Source: Myoxocephalus aenaeus (lineage: Eukaryota > Chordata > Actinopteri > Perciformes > Cottidae). From it: 64,000 bases of DNA. The stretch lies in assembly GCA_038501785.1 (NCBI GenBank), contig JBAMJR010000190.1, forward strand, positions 507,001 through 571,000, given 5' to 3'. Below, piece after piece: positions 1 through 9,900 of the stretch (its first letter is position 1; every line of letters starts with the position of its first letter). Position numbers and translations under genes: made by a program. The notes beneath the pieces were generated by a model. That model saw only the letters and a program-made list of their open reading frames with translations. It ran no database searches and had not been told where the DNA came from.

Positions 1-549
1 TTCCTCTGATTTCATGTGTTTTTATGTTCCATCTTTAATCCGTAATGTTGTAGTGTAAATGTATTTTATCGGGCTGAACGCCCACGTGTCTCTTTGTTTA
101 CCTTTTTTTTTTTTACGTCTTCATGCTTCCATTGGGAACTGCGTGTTTAACGTCACATTGCTATGAACTATGGGTAATTCCCTTAGGCAAAGTCAGCATC
201 TAATGCTGACTTACGGAAAGGGATCATAAAGGGCTCAAAATGTCTGCCAGAGAGTCTCGAGCACTCTACGATGTGACAATGGGACAGAACCAAACCCTCA
301 CGGACTTCACGGGAGCCTCAAAGTCCGTGAGTCCGTAAGGTGGAGATTGGAAGCACTTTGTAGTTTAGAAGCGCTCCCTTCCTGTTCAAGGTGTAGTCGG
401 AAAAGATGTGTTTTTAGTTTGCGACGGACAATGTAGAGACTTGTGCTGTCCAGACGGTAACGCACATGAATCATCTTCAGTCACACTGCATCACAAGCTT
501 CAAACAAACTATTCAACAAAATACTTAAACATTTGCTGTTAAGTTCTTT
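1..549. other. 3' flank of enpp7, with repeat remnant
   Basis: No gene seen. About 340-470 resembles part of the dispersed repeat at 9130-9345 (shared GATGTGTTTTTAGT and preceding bases). At 297-331 there is a perfect 11-bp inverted repeat, CTCACGGACTT and AAGTCCGTGAG, with a 13-nt loop. Confidence 0.5.
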
Positions 550-564
550 TTTATTAATTTTATT
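550..564 (-). terminator. Candidate polyadenylation signals for enpp7
   Basis: Two AATAAA hexamers on the minus strand (plus-strand TTTATT at 550-555 and 559-564), about 460 bp past the stop codon. Position fits a 3' UTR end, but AT-rich DNA gives such hexamers by chance. Confidence 0.35.
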
Positions 565-681
565 ATATTCCCCTGATTATGCACATTTTTATTCTCCGTT
601 TCCGAACATATAATATAAGTAAAATAAATGGTTGTGCCCACTCTGCTCTTGTGTTCCTGACACAGAGAGCAACGTCTCTCC

Positions 682-761
682 TGGGACGTCCCATGAGAGA
701 CGTCCCATGAGAGACGTCCCATGAGAGACGTCCCATGAGAGACGTCCCAGGAGAGACGTCC
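682..761. repeat. 14-bp minisatellite
   Basis: Five units of CATGAGAGACGTCC at 692-761 (the last with CAGG), preceded by a partial unit. Each unit contains the palindrome GACGTC. It lies between the enpp7 stop and its candidate poly(A) signals, so it may be transcribed in the 3' UTR. Confidence 0.9.
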
Positions 762-1020
762 ACACAGCAGCTGTTGCTCAATGTCAAAGGAGCAGCGTTT
801 GTTTTCTTCTTCTTACTTTTCTTCAAAGAGAAGTTTGTTCTGTCTTTTCTTTTCCTGGAAGATGTTCTGAACTTCCTGATCTGGAACACAAGACACAATA
901 CATTATTTGACAATATGATAACAGTCAATAGTTTAGTTTTAGTTTTACACAAGACATATTGTCTTTAGCCGTATTGCTCAGTTAACCAGTAAATATAACC
1001 AGTGTGTAATTATTCAGTCA

Positions 1021-1148
1021 TCACCTTTCATTCCTGCGTTGGTTCTGCAGTATTTTGTGTGACGTCGTCGCTACAAAAACTACAAGAAGGAATCCGGCCG
1101 CCGCAGCGAATCCAGTGAAGACGTTCTGCAGGAAACTCTCATCTCCAC
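1021..1148 (-). CDS. enpp7: enpp7 exon 5 (C-terminal membrane segment and stop)
   Basis: Short last exon found by eye. After GTGTTCCAG at 1149-1157 the frame continues from split codon G425 as GDESFLQNVFTGF, then a hydrophobic run AAAAGFLLVVFVATTS, then a basic tail KILQNQRRNER and TGA at 1021-1023. The phase matches the exon 4 donor exactly. NPP7 proteins are anchored by a C-terminal hydrophobic segment, and this exon supplies it. It is the only suitable short exon I found downstream. Confidence is lower than for exons 1-4 because its sequence is poorly conserved across the family. Confidence 0.85.
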
Positions 1149-1855
1149 CTGGAACACATTCACACATTCATATTCATTCACTCATTCACAGGCTAAAGGT
1201 GTGTTGGTTGGAACTGAGAGACTGATGATGCTGAAGTATCTATATCTATATGTATATATATATATTAGTGCTGTCATATTAGCGCGTTATTAACGGCGTT
1301 AACGCAAACCAATTTTAACGGCGTCAATTTTATTAACGGCGTTAACGCATTTTTATTTTTTTCTCGCGAGCGCCACGCCGGATGTAGCTCAACCAGAAGC
1401 AAAACAATAGGCACGCCGTTTGGGCTTGGAAGCTAGGCTAACGTTACGGTTTAAATGAATGAATGGTGAGCGCGATGAATGATAAGACGCTAATGAATGG
1501 AAAGTTTACTTTCAACAAGTTGTCAGATGTTCCCTTGACAAGACCAAAGTGGTATGTGCCATTAGTCATTGTGAGCTGAGCTATCATCGTAGCCTCTCCA
1601 GTCTGAAACACCACTTGATGGCCGACACACAGCTGATGCTAACTCTGCGCCCCCTCGTCATAGCAGACAAGAATGATGACTTCAGAAACACATGGACACC
1701 ACAACAAGAACAGACTTATTGCAGCCACAGCTAAATGGTGCTGCTGCGTGTAGCCTGTTAGCGTTGTGGAGGACGAGGGTCTAGCTGATAGAATACGCAT
1801 CGCATCCAACGACAGGACCTACGAGTTACCTTCAGGAGCCTGATGCTATGTTCAC

Positions 1856-1909
<54 letters not shown>

Positions 1910-2132
1910 TACCTGAAATGTGCACTTTATCATTTTATTTTGTACCGCCCTGTTTGGCAGTTGTTCTTCAATAAAATAAAACATTTGCATAAAGCAAGTC
2001 AATCCACTTTTTCATGTTGATAAGAGCATTAAAATGAAAAAAATATTGCGTTTAATTGCGATTAATCGCGAGTTAACTATGACATAAATGCGATTAATCG
2101 CGATTAAATATTTTAATCGTTTGACAGTACTA

Positions 2133-2163
<31 letters not shown>

Positions 2164-5100
2164 ATATAAATTAATTAGTGTTATTTTTCTTACTCTGATT
2201 TTGCTAAAACAGTAAAACCCACAGCAGCAGCCGCTTCTACACAATGACCTCCACCAGCCACATGATGGCGCCATAACAACTTTAGAGTTTTATGTAAACA
2301 ACATAAAGTCTTCTTCACTGTAGAAGAAGACTTTATGTTGATTCATCAGAGACAGAAAATAGTCCCAAACAAATGCACCATTTTATTTCTGTTTGAGTAA
2401 CGTTTGCTAAAAAAAATTACTTCAGTTCCCAGTTTTAGAAAATAATTAATCCTTAAAAAAAAAAAAATCTTCGTGGGCGTTTTAGTATTTAAGGAACCGA
2501 TGGATTTTTAAGTGAGTCAGGAAATATTGAGACAAACAAACTAATAACACATTTTTTGTCTCATCTTGCGTCTCTTTGAAGTCATTTTCTCTCTCTCTGC
2601 AGTGCTTTTGTGCATGTTTTGTGGTGATTGTGTGTTTTTGAGTTCATTGCGTGTGATTTTTGGAGCTTTTTGTGTCACGTTGTCGTCACTTTTTGTTTCT
2701 TTGAGGTCATCATGTGTCTCTTTGTCGTCATTTTGTGGTTGTTTTGTGTATATTTGTTGTCATTATGTGTTTTTTTCAGTTGTTTTGTGTATATTTGTAG
2801 TCATTATGTGTTTTTTTCAGTTGTTTTGTGCCTTTGAGGCAAAGTTTTTTGTTGCTGTTTTGTGTCTCTTTAGAATTGTTTTGTATCTTCTGTGGTTGTT
2901 GTGTGTCTTTGTAGTCAGTCTTTTTTGGTAATTGTGTATCTTTGTGTTAGTTTTCTGTGAATTCTGGGCGTTTTATGTCACTTTGAAGTCATTTAATGCC
3001 TTTTAGAGGTAATTTTGCATCTCTTTATAATATTTTTGAGGTTATTTTGTGTCTCTTTGAAGTCGTTATTGATCTCTCTGCGGTAGTTTTGTCTATATTT
3101 CTAGTCTTTGTGTGTCTTTTTTGGTAATTTCACATCTCTTTAAGGTCATTGTGTGTTTCTTTGTGGTAGTTTTGTGTCGCTTTGAGATCATTGTGCGTCT
3201 GTTTGTACTTGTTTTGTGTCTCTTTGAGGTAATCTTGTGTCACTGTGCATCTGTGTGGTAGTTGTGTGTCTCTTTGAGGTCATTGTGCGTCTGTTTGTAC
3301 TTGTTTTGTGTCTCTTTGAGGTCATTGTGCGTCTGTTTGTACTTGTTTTGTGTCTCTTTGAGGTAATCTTGTGTCACTGTGCATCTTTGTGGTAGTTGTG
3401 TGTCTCTTTGAGGTCATTGTGCGTCTGTTTGTACTTGTTTTGTGTCTCTTTGAGGTCATTGTGCGTCTGTTTGTACTTGTTTTGTGTCTCTTTGAGATCA
3501 TTGTGCGTCTGTTTGTACTTGTTTTGTGTCTCTTTGAGGTAATCTTGTGTCACTGTGCATATTTGTGGTAGTTGTGTGATCACTTTGCTTCTCTTCTTAA
3601 TCGGTATGAGTCTCTTAGAGGTAACATTTCTCAGGAGGTAGCCAGTGGGGGCACCTGACACTCCGGGCCCCTGACACTCCGGGCCCCTGGACCTGTGCTG
3701 TGGGCCCCTCAGTAACATCCACGTGAACTCACCCAGGGCCGCGGCGCCGCCCACCAGCAGGTGTCGGGTGGCGTTCAGGTGTCCGTCGTTGGGCTCCGGC
3801 TCGATGCCCAGGATGTGACACATCAAGGCGTAGATGTTCACCGTCTCGAAGGGCCCCACCTGCAGGTTCCTGCGGAACGCCGGCCCCGCGGCCCGGAAGA
3901 AGGGCTTCATGTCCATGTCCAGGTTGTCGAAGCCGTGCTCGCCCTTGTGGAACTGAACGGGGAAATACTGCACAGAGGGAGGGGAAACACAGAGGGAGGG
4001 GAAACACAGCGGGAGGGGAAACACAGCACACATGACACAGTCTGTTAGACTCAAAGACATCATAAAGTTTCCAAGGCATTGATTTAAGTCCTAACAGCTG
4101 CAGAGGCCTCATTCAGCCAGCAGAGGGAGCTGTCGTCAAAGAGAAGGAGTCCTCTCCACTGGACAGTCTCTTTTGTTGCTTCCATCAACCAATGAGTAAG
4201 TCAGAATTTTTAAAAATAAACATACATTCCTTTGATAATTTCGTAGTAAATATCCTGTTTGTCACCAGCTGGAAATATCACTACGCAGAATAGCCTCATC
4301 CCAGCAGTTACGCAACAGCTTCTCCTCCTCTGAGATCAGACTGAAAGGAGTTGAAGTGGCCATAAAGGGAGAGAAATAAAAAGTCAGATGATACAGTCGG
4401 TCAAAACCTATAAACCGCAGATAAGACAGTTTATGATTTCAGTTATTTATTCTTTTAAATTAAGGTTATGATTCGGTGGTTTCCAGTAAGCGACGGACTC
4501 AAAGTTACGGATGCAAAGTTACCGCTTAATGGTGTCAAATGAAATCAAAAACAACTCTAATTTAGAATCTTTTGAGGCGTGAATGGCTTCATGGAGCGTT
4601 CGGAGCCACTTCATTCAAATTGTACAAATTATTTCTGGTAGAAAAGAGTCCAGTTTTCACAATTTTCCTGGCAATGCATCTGGTAATTTAAGCGTCGCCG
4701 AGACTTGAGAATATTAAACTGGACGGCAGGCGCCGGTTGTTTATCTGCAGCAGCGTATCAGTGCTCGTCTCTTGATTTCCTTATAATGAGGCAATGTCTG
4801 CGTGGTAATCTCAGCAGGTGAAGGTCGAGTGTGGAGTATCAGGTTTCAGGCTGCAGATTACAACTCATTACTTCATCCTGGTGCCGAGCGCGTAACACTG
4901 AACACTCTGGAGCAGCTTTAGTTTGTCCTCTCCGGGCTTCTGTAGCAACATGGCGGCTCCGTGAAGAGAACCGGTTCTGCTTGTAAACATAAACGGCTCA
5001 TTTTAAGATAAACGATTCTTATTTTCAGGTGATTTTACGCTGACGAAAACCGACTAAATAATAATTCCCTTTTTGGCTAATTGTCCCCGCTGCCACCCTG

Positions 5101-7458
5101 CAGCTTTTACATGTTTAAAACCTGAGGAAACTGTCTTTGTAAACTTCCCAGCATGTTAAAAACCCAAACCAGTGATGATCTGAGGCCGCGGTACACCGAC
5201 AAGGATTTATTTTAAACTCTACGGTTTAACTTTAAATCCTGTTTAACACCAGCTCAAAATAAAGAAAGATCTATTGGCAGCCAGCTGTCTGTGTATTTAT
5301 ATTCTTCATAAACCTAACCAAGTAGTTTTGTTGCCTAAATCTGAACTAAACTGTGACTGAAAATAATAATACAAAATAAAAAAAGGCTTCTGAAAAACGT
5401 TAAACCAAATACATATGTTATCCTCAATTAAATTGAAGCTTCTCTTTAAACATCAGTTCAGTTTTTACTCTAAACTTTCATGCAATTTAATTCTGTTGCA
5501 CCAAAACTTGTATTCAGTTTAAACTTACATTTGAGAAGGTTTACCTTTATTTATTTTTTCAAACTTCTTTTGAGATGGAAGAAAGATCCTGGAGGAAAGT
5601 TATGGGGCTGAATGTCTCTCAAGATAAGCAGGAAAACTGGAGCTGGGCAGGAAGATTGCAGCAGCGGACTGAGAAGCCTTTTAGTTTATTTATCTTCTAA
5701 TATTCCTCCATGTTGCTCCAATATTTCGGCCAACAGGTTTTTCTCAAAAGGAGACATCAGAGCTTCTCTGCCGATCCATCAGGACCAACGTGAGGTAAAC
5801 TAGCAACTAGCCTCTAGCTAGCAAACAACGGCCTGTTTTAATAAAGCTAACGTTATTAATACTTACTTGGTCCAGACAGCATGCACGTTTCTTTATTATT
5901 TTAGTTTGTGTGAGCAAGTATCTCCATGTGAAACGAGCCAGAGATTTGGTTTGAATCGTGCAACAGAGCTTCATCTCACATCAGGATTTACTGATTTTAA
6001 ACCCAGTTTTGCTAAACTCTGATTAGAACTACGGGACAATAAATGAATCCTTGTGGGTGGAACCCGGCCGTGGTGATCGGGTCACATCACGGAAGATTCT
6101 GAATTGTTATGTATGTTGTAATACCTCGTTATTGATGCACTTTTTGCTCTTTAATTCAAATGCAGCTAATTGAGTGTAAAGGGGAATAGTTCCCTCTCTA
6201 GCATCGCCACCAGCGGCTCGTTTTGGTTCATCATTAAACAGTTTTCTGTGTTGGCATTGAGAAGGTCTATGGTGGATAGACTAAATAGTCGCTTTGGATA
6301 AAAGCGTCAGCTAAATGAAATGTAATGTGTGTTTTTTGTTGTGATGGTTTTTGCACAAACACAAAAGGTTATTAATAACTCATCAGTGAGATGAATAACA
6401 TAGTTTGGGTCGAAAGACACGGAGACGAAAGCGCACCCCGTTGATGACGTATCCGGCGTCGGCCCACAGGACGATGGGCAGGATGCGGTCGTTGTTGGCG
6501 AAGTGCAGCCGCTCCGGCATCTCCTCCTTCTTGAACACGTGCAGGTGCGGGTGGGCGCCCTTCAGGGCGGCGTAGACCTTCTCCAGCCGGCCCGGCTTGG
6601 GCAGCAGCATCCCGGAGGGGCCGAAGTCCACCAGGTGGAAGGACAGGTCCCCGAAGGAGAAGCCGGGGATCTCGGACAGCGTGATCTCCTCCAGCAGCCC
6701 GTTGCGGTACACCGAGCTCATGCCGTGGTCCGAGGTGACGATGAGGTTCAGGCGGTCCGTCAGCCCGCGGCGGGCCGCCGAGCCCCGGATGTAGCCCACG
6801 GTGCGGTCCACCTGCTCCACCATGGCGCGCAGCTGCGGGGAGTCGGGCCCGTAGCGGTGCCCCGTGCCGTCCGGCTCGCCGAAGTACAGCGACACGAAGT
6901 CCAGCTCCCGGTCGGCGAGCCAGCCAGTCGCCCGGTCGACGCTCTCCCGCCACGCCGTCTCGTTCTTGTAGTTGTACAGCGGCGGCTCCACTTCCCGCAC
7001 CATGGCAACCTGTCCCTGGTAACTGGAAGCCGTGCCGGGAAAGTGAAGAGAGCCAGCTTTTAGGCCCTGGAGGAGGAGGGAGACACGTCAACCCCCACGC
7101 ACGAGTAAATATAAACGCACGAGTAGATATAAACGCACGTACTTCTTTAAACTCGGAACATTAACAAGCGTATAAAAAGGGTCGATCGGTTCAAACATGC
7201 AGGAAACCAGATCAGCGGCTGCTGGATTTCACAGCGCGCTGACAGCAGCTGTCATTTGCATGCAGTTATAGTAACACACACACACATATACATATGTGTG
7301 TGTGTGTTACTATATATGTGTGTTATATATACACACACAGGCAAAACATTTGCATCACTACTACAGGGATCTCGCGGAAAATTCATTCTTCAATGTACTT
7401 TTGTGGAGAGAAATGGTTTCTGGTGCCGTAACCTCAAAACAGATGCAAAATGGCGGCG

Positions 7459-7542
<84 letters not shown>

Positions 7543-7651
7543 CATATATATATACACACACCAGCAAAAAAATGGCATCACGACTACAGGGATCTCGCGG
7601 AAATTTCATTCTCCAATGTAGTTTTGTGGAGAGAAATGGAAAATGGCGGCG

Positions 7652-7702
<51 letters not shown>

Positions 7703-7851
7703 GCATATATATATATATATATATACACACACACCAGCAAACAATTTGCATCACTACTACAGGGATCTCGCGGAAAATTCATTCTCCAATGTAGTTTTGT
7801 GGAGAGAAATGGTTTCTGGTGCCGTAACCTAACAGATGCAAAATGGCGGCG

Positions 7852-7901
<50 letters not shown>

Positions 7902-9629
7902 CCTGCCTCTGCGCGGTGATCCAGATGGGCAGCGAGCCGCTGTCCCACCACTCGTTGACGAACTGCGTCTGGTAGTACGGCTTCTTCTCCGTGGTGCCGG
8001 TGCTGAACCACATGTTGTGCACGACGCCGTGGTTCTCCACGTAGCGGCCTGCAGGAACGGGGAACTCGCCGCCGTCAGGTCTGCCGCGCTCATTATTCAC
8101 AGCGTGACACATTCGCATTAAAAATTCCATCAACTTAACGGGGCTGAGTGGCGTGACGCTTTTGGACAAGGTCTTATGACCGACTTCGGAGATTAGAGGA
8201 ATTTAATTTCAAGGAAGTTAAATTTTCTTTTCTTTTTTTCGCTGCCGCTGATGATTTGAGAGTCAAAATAAGAAAAAGGGGAGCAGCGACTTCTTCCCCC
8301 AGCCATCCACGCATAATTATCTTACTCAGCTATAAAAGCTGTTGGACCCTGGGACATTCAATTACAACTAATTCCTTTTTCACATCGGCTTCTTTTTTCC
8401 TTTTCAATCCTAGCAAAGTCAACTCAGACTCATGACATCACATCCCTGCTGCCAGCCAGGAAGCGGCCATTGTAGAACAGGAAAACAGACTTTTACCATC
8501 TAACTACTTCATTATATTCTTACAATACTGTATTACAAACTCTGAACTAATGTGCAGGGTTCAGACACATCCTGACCAATGATCCATGACTTTAAACCAA
8601 ATGTCCATGAGCAAACATTTAGTGAAATCTGGGTGTAAACAGTAAAAAGTGAGTAAATGTAGTATTTAAACTAACAATGAGAACACAAAGCATACAGTAA
8701 ACCTTAAATGACTCAAATGAATGAGACAATAGTTTGATTAAAAGAATAAACATTTATATAGATGCTTGTATGTATGCCTGCTTATATTCTGAGTCTTTCT
8801 TTTAAAAGCATATTCATTATTTCAAACTCAGCGTAAATGAACGACATGAACACATGAATATAACACATTTACATGACTTTTACTAAACTTTTGGGATTTT
8901 ATTTTTTTCAAGGACTTTTCCAGGCCTGGAAATAACCTTTTTAAAACTCCATGACTTCTCCAGGTTTTCCATGAGCGTAAGAACCCCGCTGTGTGTTTTG
9001 ATTCATTATTTTTCCCTTTTATTATCATTTGTATTTCCTCTAATTACGTTGTCTGTCGGCTCTACTTTCCTGTTACTTTCTTCATTACTATTGTAAACAG
9101 ATCAACACACACACCCTGTACATCTTTACATTACATAACATGACATTACATTTCATTTCATGTAGCTGACGCTTTTATCCAGAGAGACTTACAATAAGTG
9201 ATTCAACCATGAGGACAAACTCAGAACAACAAGAATCAAGAAAGTACCATTTCTTCAATGAAGTTAAACTACAAAGAGCTACTAAAGAGCTGCTAGGTGC
9301 TACGTTGTCGTCGAAAAAGATGTGTTTTTAGTCTACTCATCAATAAAGTGTATGATAACACGTTTACCTGTCAAGAGGGTGAAGTGCGCCGGGCTGGTGA
9401 TGGTGAGGTACGGCGGCGTGACGTAGGCGGCCTTGACCCCGTCCTCGGCCATGCGGTCCAGGTTCGGCGTGTCCACGCCGCGGTCGTAGTCCCAGCGGAA
9501 CCCGTCGAAGGAGACCAGCAGCACCTTGGGGCTCCGCGGGGCCGCCGGGGCCCCAAGGACGGCCGCGGCCCAGAGGAGGCCGAGGCCGGCGGCCCGCAGC
9601 AGCGTTTCCCGCCTCTTCGCCGGCGCCAT
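1021..9629 (-). CDS. enpp7: enpp7-like alkaline sphingomyelinase / ectonucleotide phosphodiesterase, 5 exons
   Basis: Joined exons: 9629-9368, 8048-7903, 7066-6437, 3967-3733, 1148-1021 (1401 nt, 466 aa; human ENPP7 is about 458 aa). Family knowledge: NPP7 is a two-zinc ectoenzyme of the alkaline phosphatase superfamily that cleaves sphingomyelin to ceramide and phosphocholine at the gut brush border. Seen: signal peptide about 1-27, SFDGFRWDY with metal ligand D42, nucleophile T78 in TITSPAHF, N99 in GVVHN, D202 and H206 in FGEPDGTGHRYG, D249-H250 in TSDHGMSS, H357 in KGEHGFDN, sequons N171-E-T and N411-A-T, and a membrane segment about 434-453. All key residues are intact and splice phases (1,0,0,1) agree. 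I chose enpp7 over other NPPs from the close match of GLKAG, YKNETAWR and EHGFDN blocks. Fish can carry more than one enpp7 copy, so the exact paralogue is open. Confidence 0.93.
1266..2132 (-). mobile_element. Decayed hAT-type DNA transposon
   Basis: The ends are inverted: TAGTGCTGTCA at 1266 against TAGTACTGTCAAACG read inward from 2132. Subterminal ATTAATCGCGATTAA-type repeats at 2050-2110 and GTTAACG repeats at 1290-1350 are typical of one widespread fish hAT family. It sits within a TATATA run, which would mask the 8-bp target duplication. Inside, around 1549-1630 on the plus strand, a frame reads VCAISHCELSYHRSLSSLKH, like a BED zinc-finger fragment with spaced Cys and His. No transposase remains. 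A (CT)n run occupies 1858-1906. Confidence 0.75.
1858..1906. repeat. (CT)n microsatellite
   Basis: About 24 CT dinucleotides inside the hAT remnant. Confidence 0.97.
2299..2340. repeat. Perfect 18-bp inverted repeat
   Basis: Arms CAACATAAAGTCTTCTTC (2299-2316) and its exact reverse complement (2323-2340) with a 6-nt loop, in enpp7 intron 4. Probably a mobile-element relic; it would form a hairpin in RNA. Confidence 0.9.
2560..3570. repeat. Degenerate 21-bp minisatellite, array 1
   Basis: Units resemble TGTGTCTCTTTGAGGTCATTG with much variation. At 3200-3540 they form a 42-bp higher-order unit adding TGCGTCTGTTTGTACTTGTT. The same 21-bp period and sequence theme recur at 38590-38935. Open frames here (LCLFEVIVRLFVLV-type) are repeat translations, not genes. 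Confidence 0.85.
3733..3967 (-). CDS. enpp7: enpp7 exon 4
   Basis: Residues 347-424 plus one base of codon 425. Contains KGEHGFDN with the last zinc ligand H357, then FFRAAGPAFRRN and PNDGHLNATRHLL, the end of the NPP catalytic domain. N411-A-T is a sequon. Acceptor TGTGCAG|TAT, donor CTGG|GTGAGT (strong), phase 0 in and phase 1 out. Confidence 0.94.
3968..6436 (-). other. enpp7: enpp7 intron 3
   Basis: 2469-bp intron with acceptor CTCTGTGCAG. Just inside the exon 3 donor lies a truncated SINE tail (6286-6394). A GGGGAAACACAGNGGGAG repeat of about 16-18 bp occurs three times at 3975-4025 near the acceptor. Around 4117-4131 there is a CTCF-like match. The rest (about 4140-6280) is AT-rich single-copy-looking DNA in which I see no gene. 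Confidence 0.8.
6286..6394 (+). mobile_element. Truncated SINE tail, copy 2
   Basis: Contains GGATAAAAGCGTCAGCTAAA, TTGTTGTGATGGTTTTT and AAAAGGTTATTAATAA in the same order as the tail of the tRNA-derived SINE at 10895-11136, in the opposite orientation. The tRNA-like head is missing. The tail motif is common across teleost genomes. Confidence 0.7.
6437..7066 (-). CDS. enpp7: enpp7 exon 3 (main catalytic exon)
   Basis: Exactly 210 codons, residues 137-346, from GLKAGSLHFPG to DAGYVING. Acceptor is CTCCTCCTCCAG|GGC and donor GGG|GTGCGC (weak at +4 and +6 but GT and +5 G present). Choosing this donor joins ING to YFPVQF with the same spacing as I recall for the human protein. The exon carries the second zinc cluster (D202, H206) and D249-H250, and is very GC-rich in third positions, which creates long antisense open frames that are not genes. 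Confidence 0.94.
7067..7902 (-). repeat. enpp7: enpp7 intron 2: triplicated unit with embedded CA/TA microsatellites
   Basis: The intron is largely a tandem array. A roughly 100-125-bp non-repeat segment (CTACAGGGATCTCGCGGAAA ... GGAGAGAAATGG ... AAATGGCGGCGCT) occurs three times, starting near 7340, 7565 and 7737. Copies are separated by (CA)n tracts at about 7460-7535, 7654-7697 and 7855-7902 and by short (TA)n runs. The middle copy lacks the GTTTCTGGTGCCGTAACCT piece present in the other two. The transcript strand is UG-rich. About 7080-7250 is non-repetitive. Confidence 0.85.
7903..8048 (-). CDS. enpp7: enpp7 exon 2
   Basis: Encodes codon 88 (split) to 136, with ENHGVVHNMW carrying N99, the active-site asparagine of the family, and NEWWDSGSLPIWITAQRQ. 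Acceptor is TTCCTGCAG|GC. The donor CAG|GTGTGTGTG is formed by the end of a (CA)n/(GT)n microsatellite, so the 5' splice site and the repeat are one sequence. Phase 1 in, phase 0 out. Confidence 0.94.
8555..8993. mobile_element. hAT-like non-autonomous element, copy 1
   Basis: Begins CAGGGTTCAGACACATCCTG and ends ...CCATGAGCGTAAGAACCCCGCTG, giving imperfect inverted ends. It has the characteristic CCATGACTT and CAAGGACTTTTCCAGGCCTG subterminal blocks. The body from about 8582 is nearly identical to 15497-15870. No open reading frame of note. A clear target duplication was not found. Confidence 0.65.
9130..9345. repeat. Dispersed fish repeat in enpp7 intron 1
   Basis: Starts with ACATTACATTTCATTTCATG and GTAGCTGACGCTTTTATCCA, followed by CTTACAATAAGTGATTCAACC and ending AAAAGATGTGTTTTTAGTCT. 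The block is recognisable as a very common teleost repeat. Class not certain. Confidence 0.6.
9368..9629 (-). CDS. enpp7: enpp7 exon 1 (start, signal peptide, nucleophile)
   Basis: Encodes residues 1-87 plus the first base of codon 88. The start at 9627-9629 is followed by a basic n-region (MAPAKRRE) and a hydrophobic core (LGLLWAAAVLGA), a good signal peptide with likely cleavage near residue 27-29. An in-frame ATG at 9669-9671 would add 14 residues translated from a CA-repeat leader, so I prefer the inner start. The exon carries D42 (first zinc site) and catalytic T78. The donor is ACAG|GTAAAC, phase 1. Confidence 0.93.
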
Positions 9630-9639
9630 ACCCTCCAGC

Positions 9640-9900
9640 AGAAGAACACACACTCTCACACACACACACACTCTGGATTACAGGACGATGCACATCCACC
9701 TTCTCTCCCGAGGAGTCTGCAGCCAGCGGCTTCCCGCCACGCGTCTTATCTGCTAGATTGGACAGACTTTATCTCGCTCTCTGCATGCCGGCCTGCTGGT
9801 GTTTACGAGCCGATTCTTTTACGACTGGGAGTTGTGTTCGTTTTGCTCTTGAGGACCGGCAGTAAAAAAGCAGATTAATCTCTGCGGGCGCATCGGGGCT
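9640..9900 (-). promoter_or_regulatory. Probable enpp7 5' flank
   Basis: The DNA directly upstream of the enpp7 start has two GATA-type motifs on the transcribed strand, AGATAAG (9745-9751) and AGATAAAG (9767-9774). GATA factors drive many intestinal genes, which would fit the gene's usual site of expression. No clear TATA box or initiator is visible, and an untranslated upstream exon cannot be excluded. Confidence 0.3.

Larger units (their letters stand above)
1149..3732 (-). other. enpp7: enpp7 intron 4
   Basis: 2584-bp intron (donor GTGAGT, acceptor GTGTTCCAG). It is filled with repeats: the degenerate 21-bp minisatellite (about 2560-3570), an 18-bp-arm hairpin (2299-2340) and a decayed hAT transposon (1266-2132). 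A short direct repeat (CACTCCGGGCCCCTG) sits near the donor at 3660-3690. Confidence 0.8.
8049..9367 (-). other. enpp7: enpp7 intron 1
   Basis: 1319-bp GT-AG intron (donor GTAAAC, acceptor TTCCTGCAG). It contains a hAT-like non-autonomous element (about 8555-8993) and, next to the donor, part of a dispersed fish repeat (about 9130-9345). The remainder, about 8060-8550, is unremarkable apart from an AT- and pyrimidine-rich stretch. Confidence 0.85.

Noticed and set aside
563..952. 129-codon minus frame
   Set aside because: Runs through the 14-bp minisatellite and AT-rich DNA; no domain. It lies downstream of the enpp7 stop.
6503..7063. 186-codon plus frame across enpp7 exon 3
   Set aside because: Antisense shadow of a GC-rich exon with strong NPP7 homology on the minus strand.
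9297..9878. 193-codon plus frame over enpp7 exon 1
   Set aside because: Antisense shadow; crosses an intron, a repeat and a CA tract.
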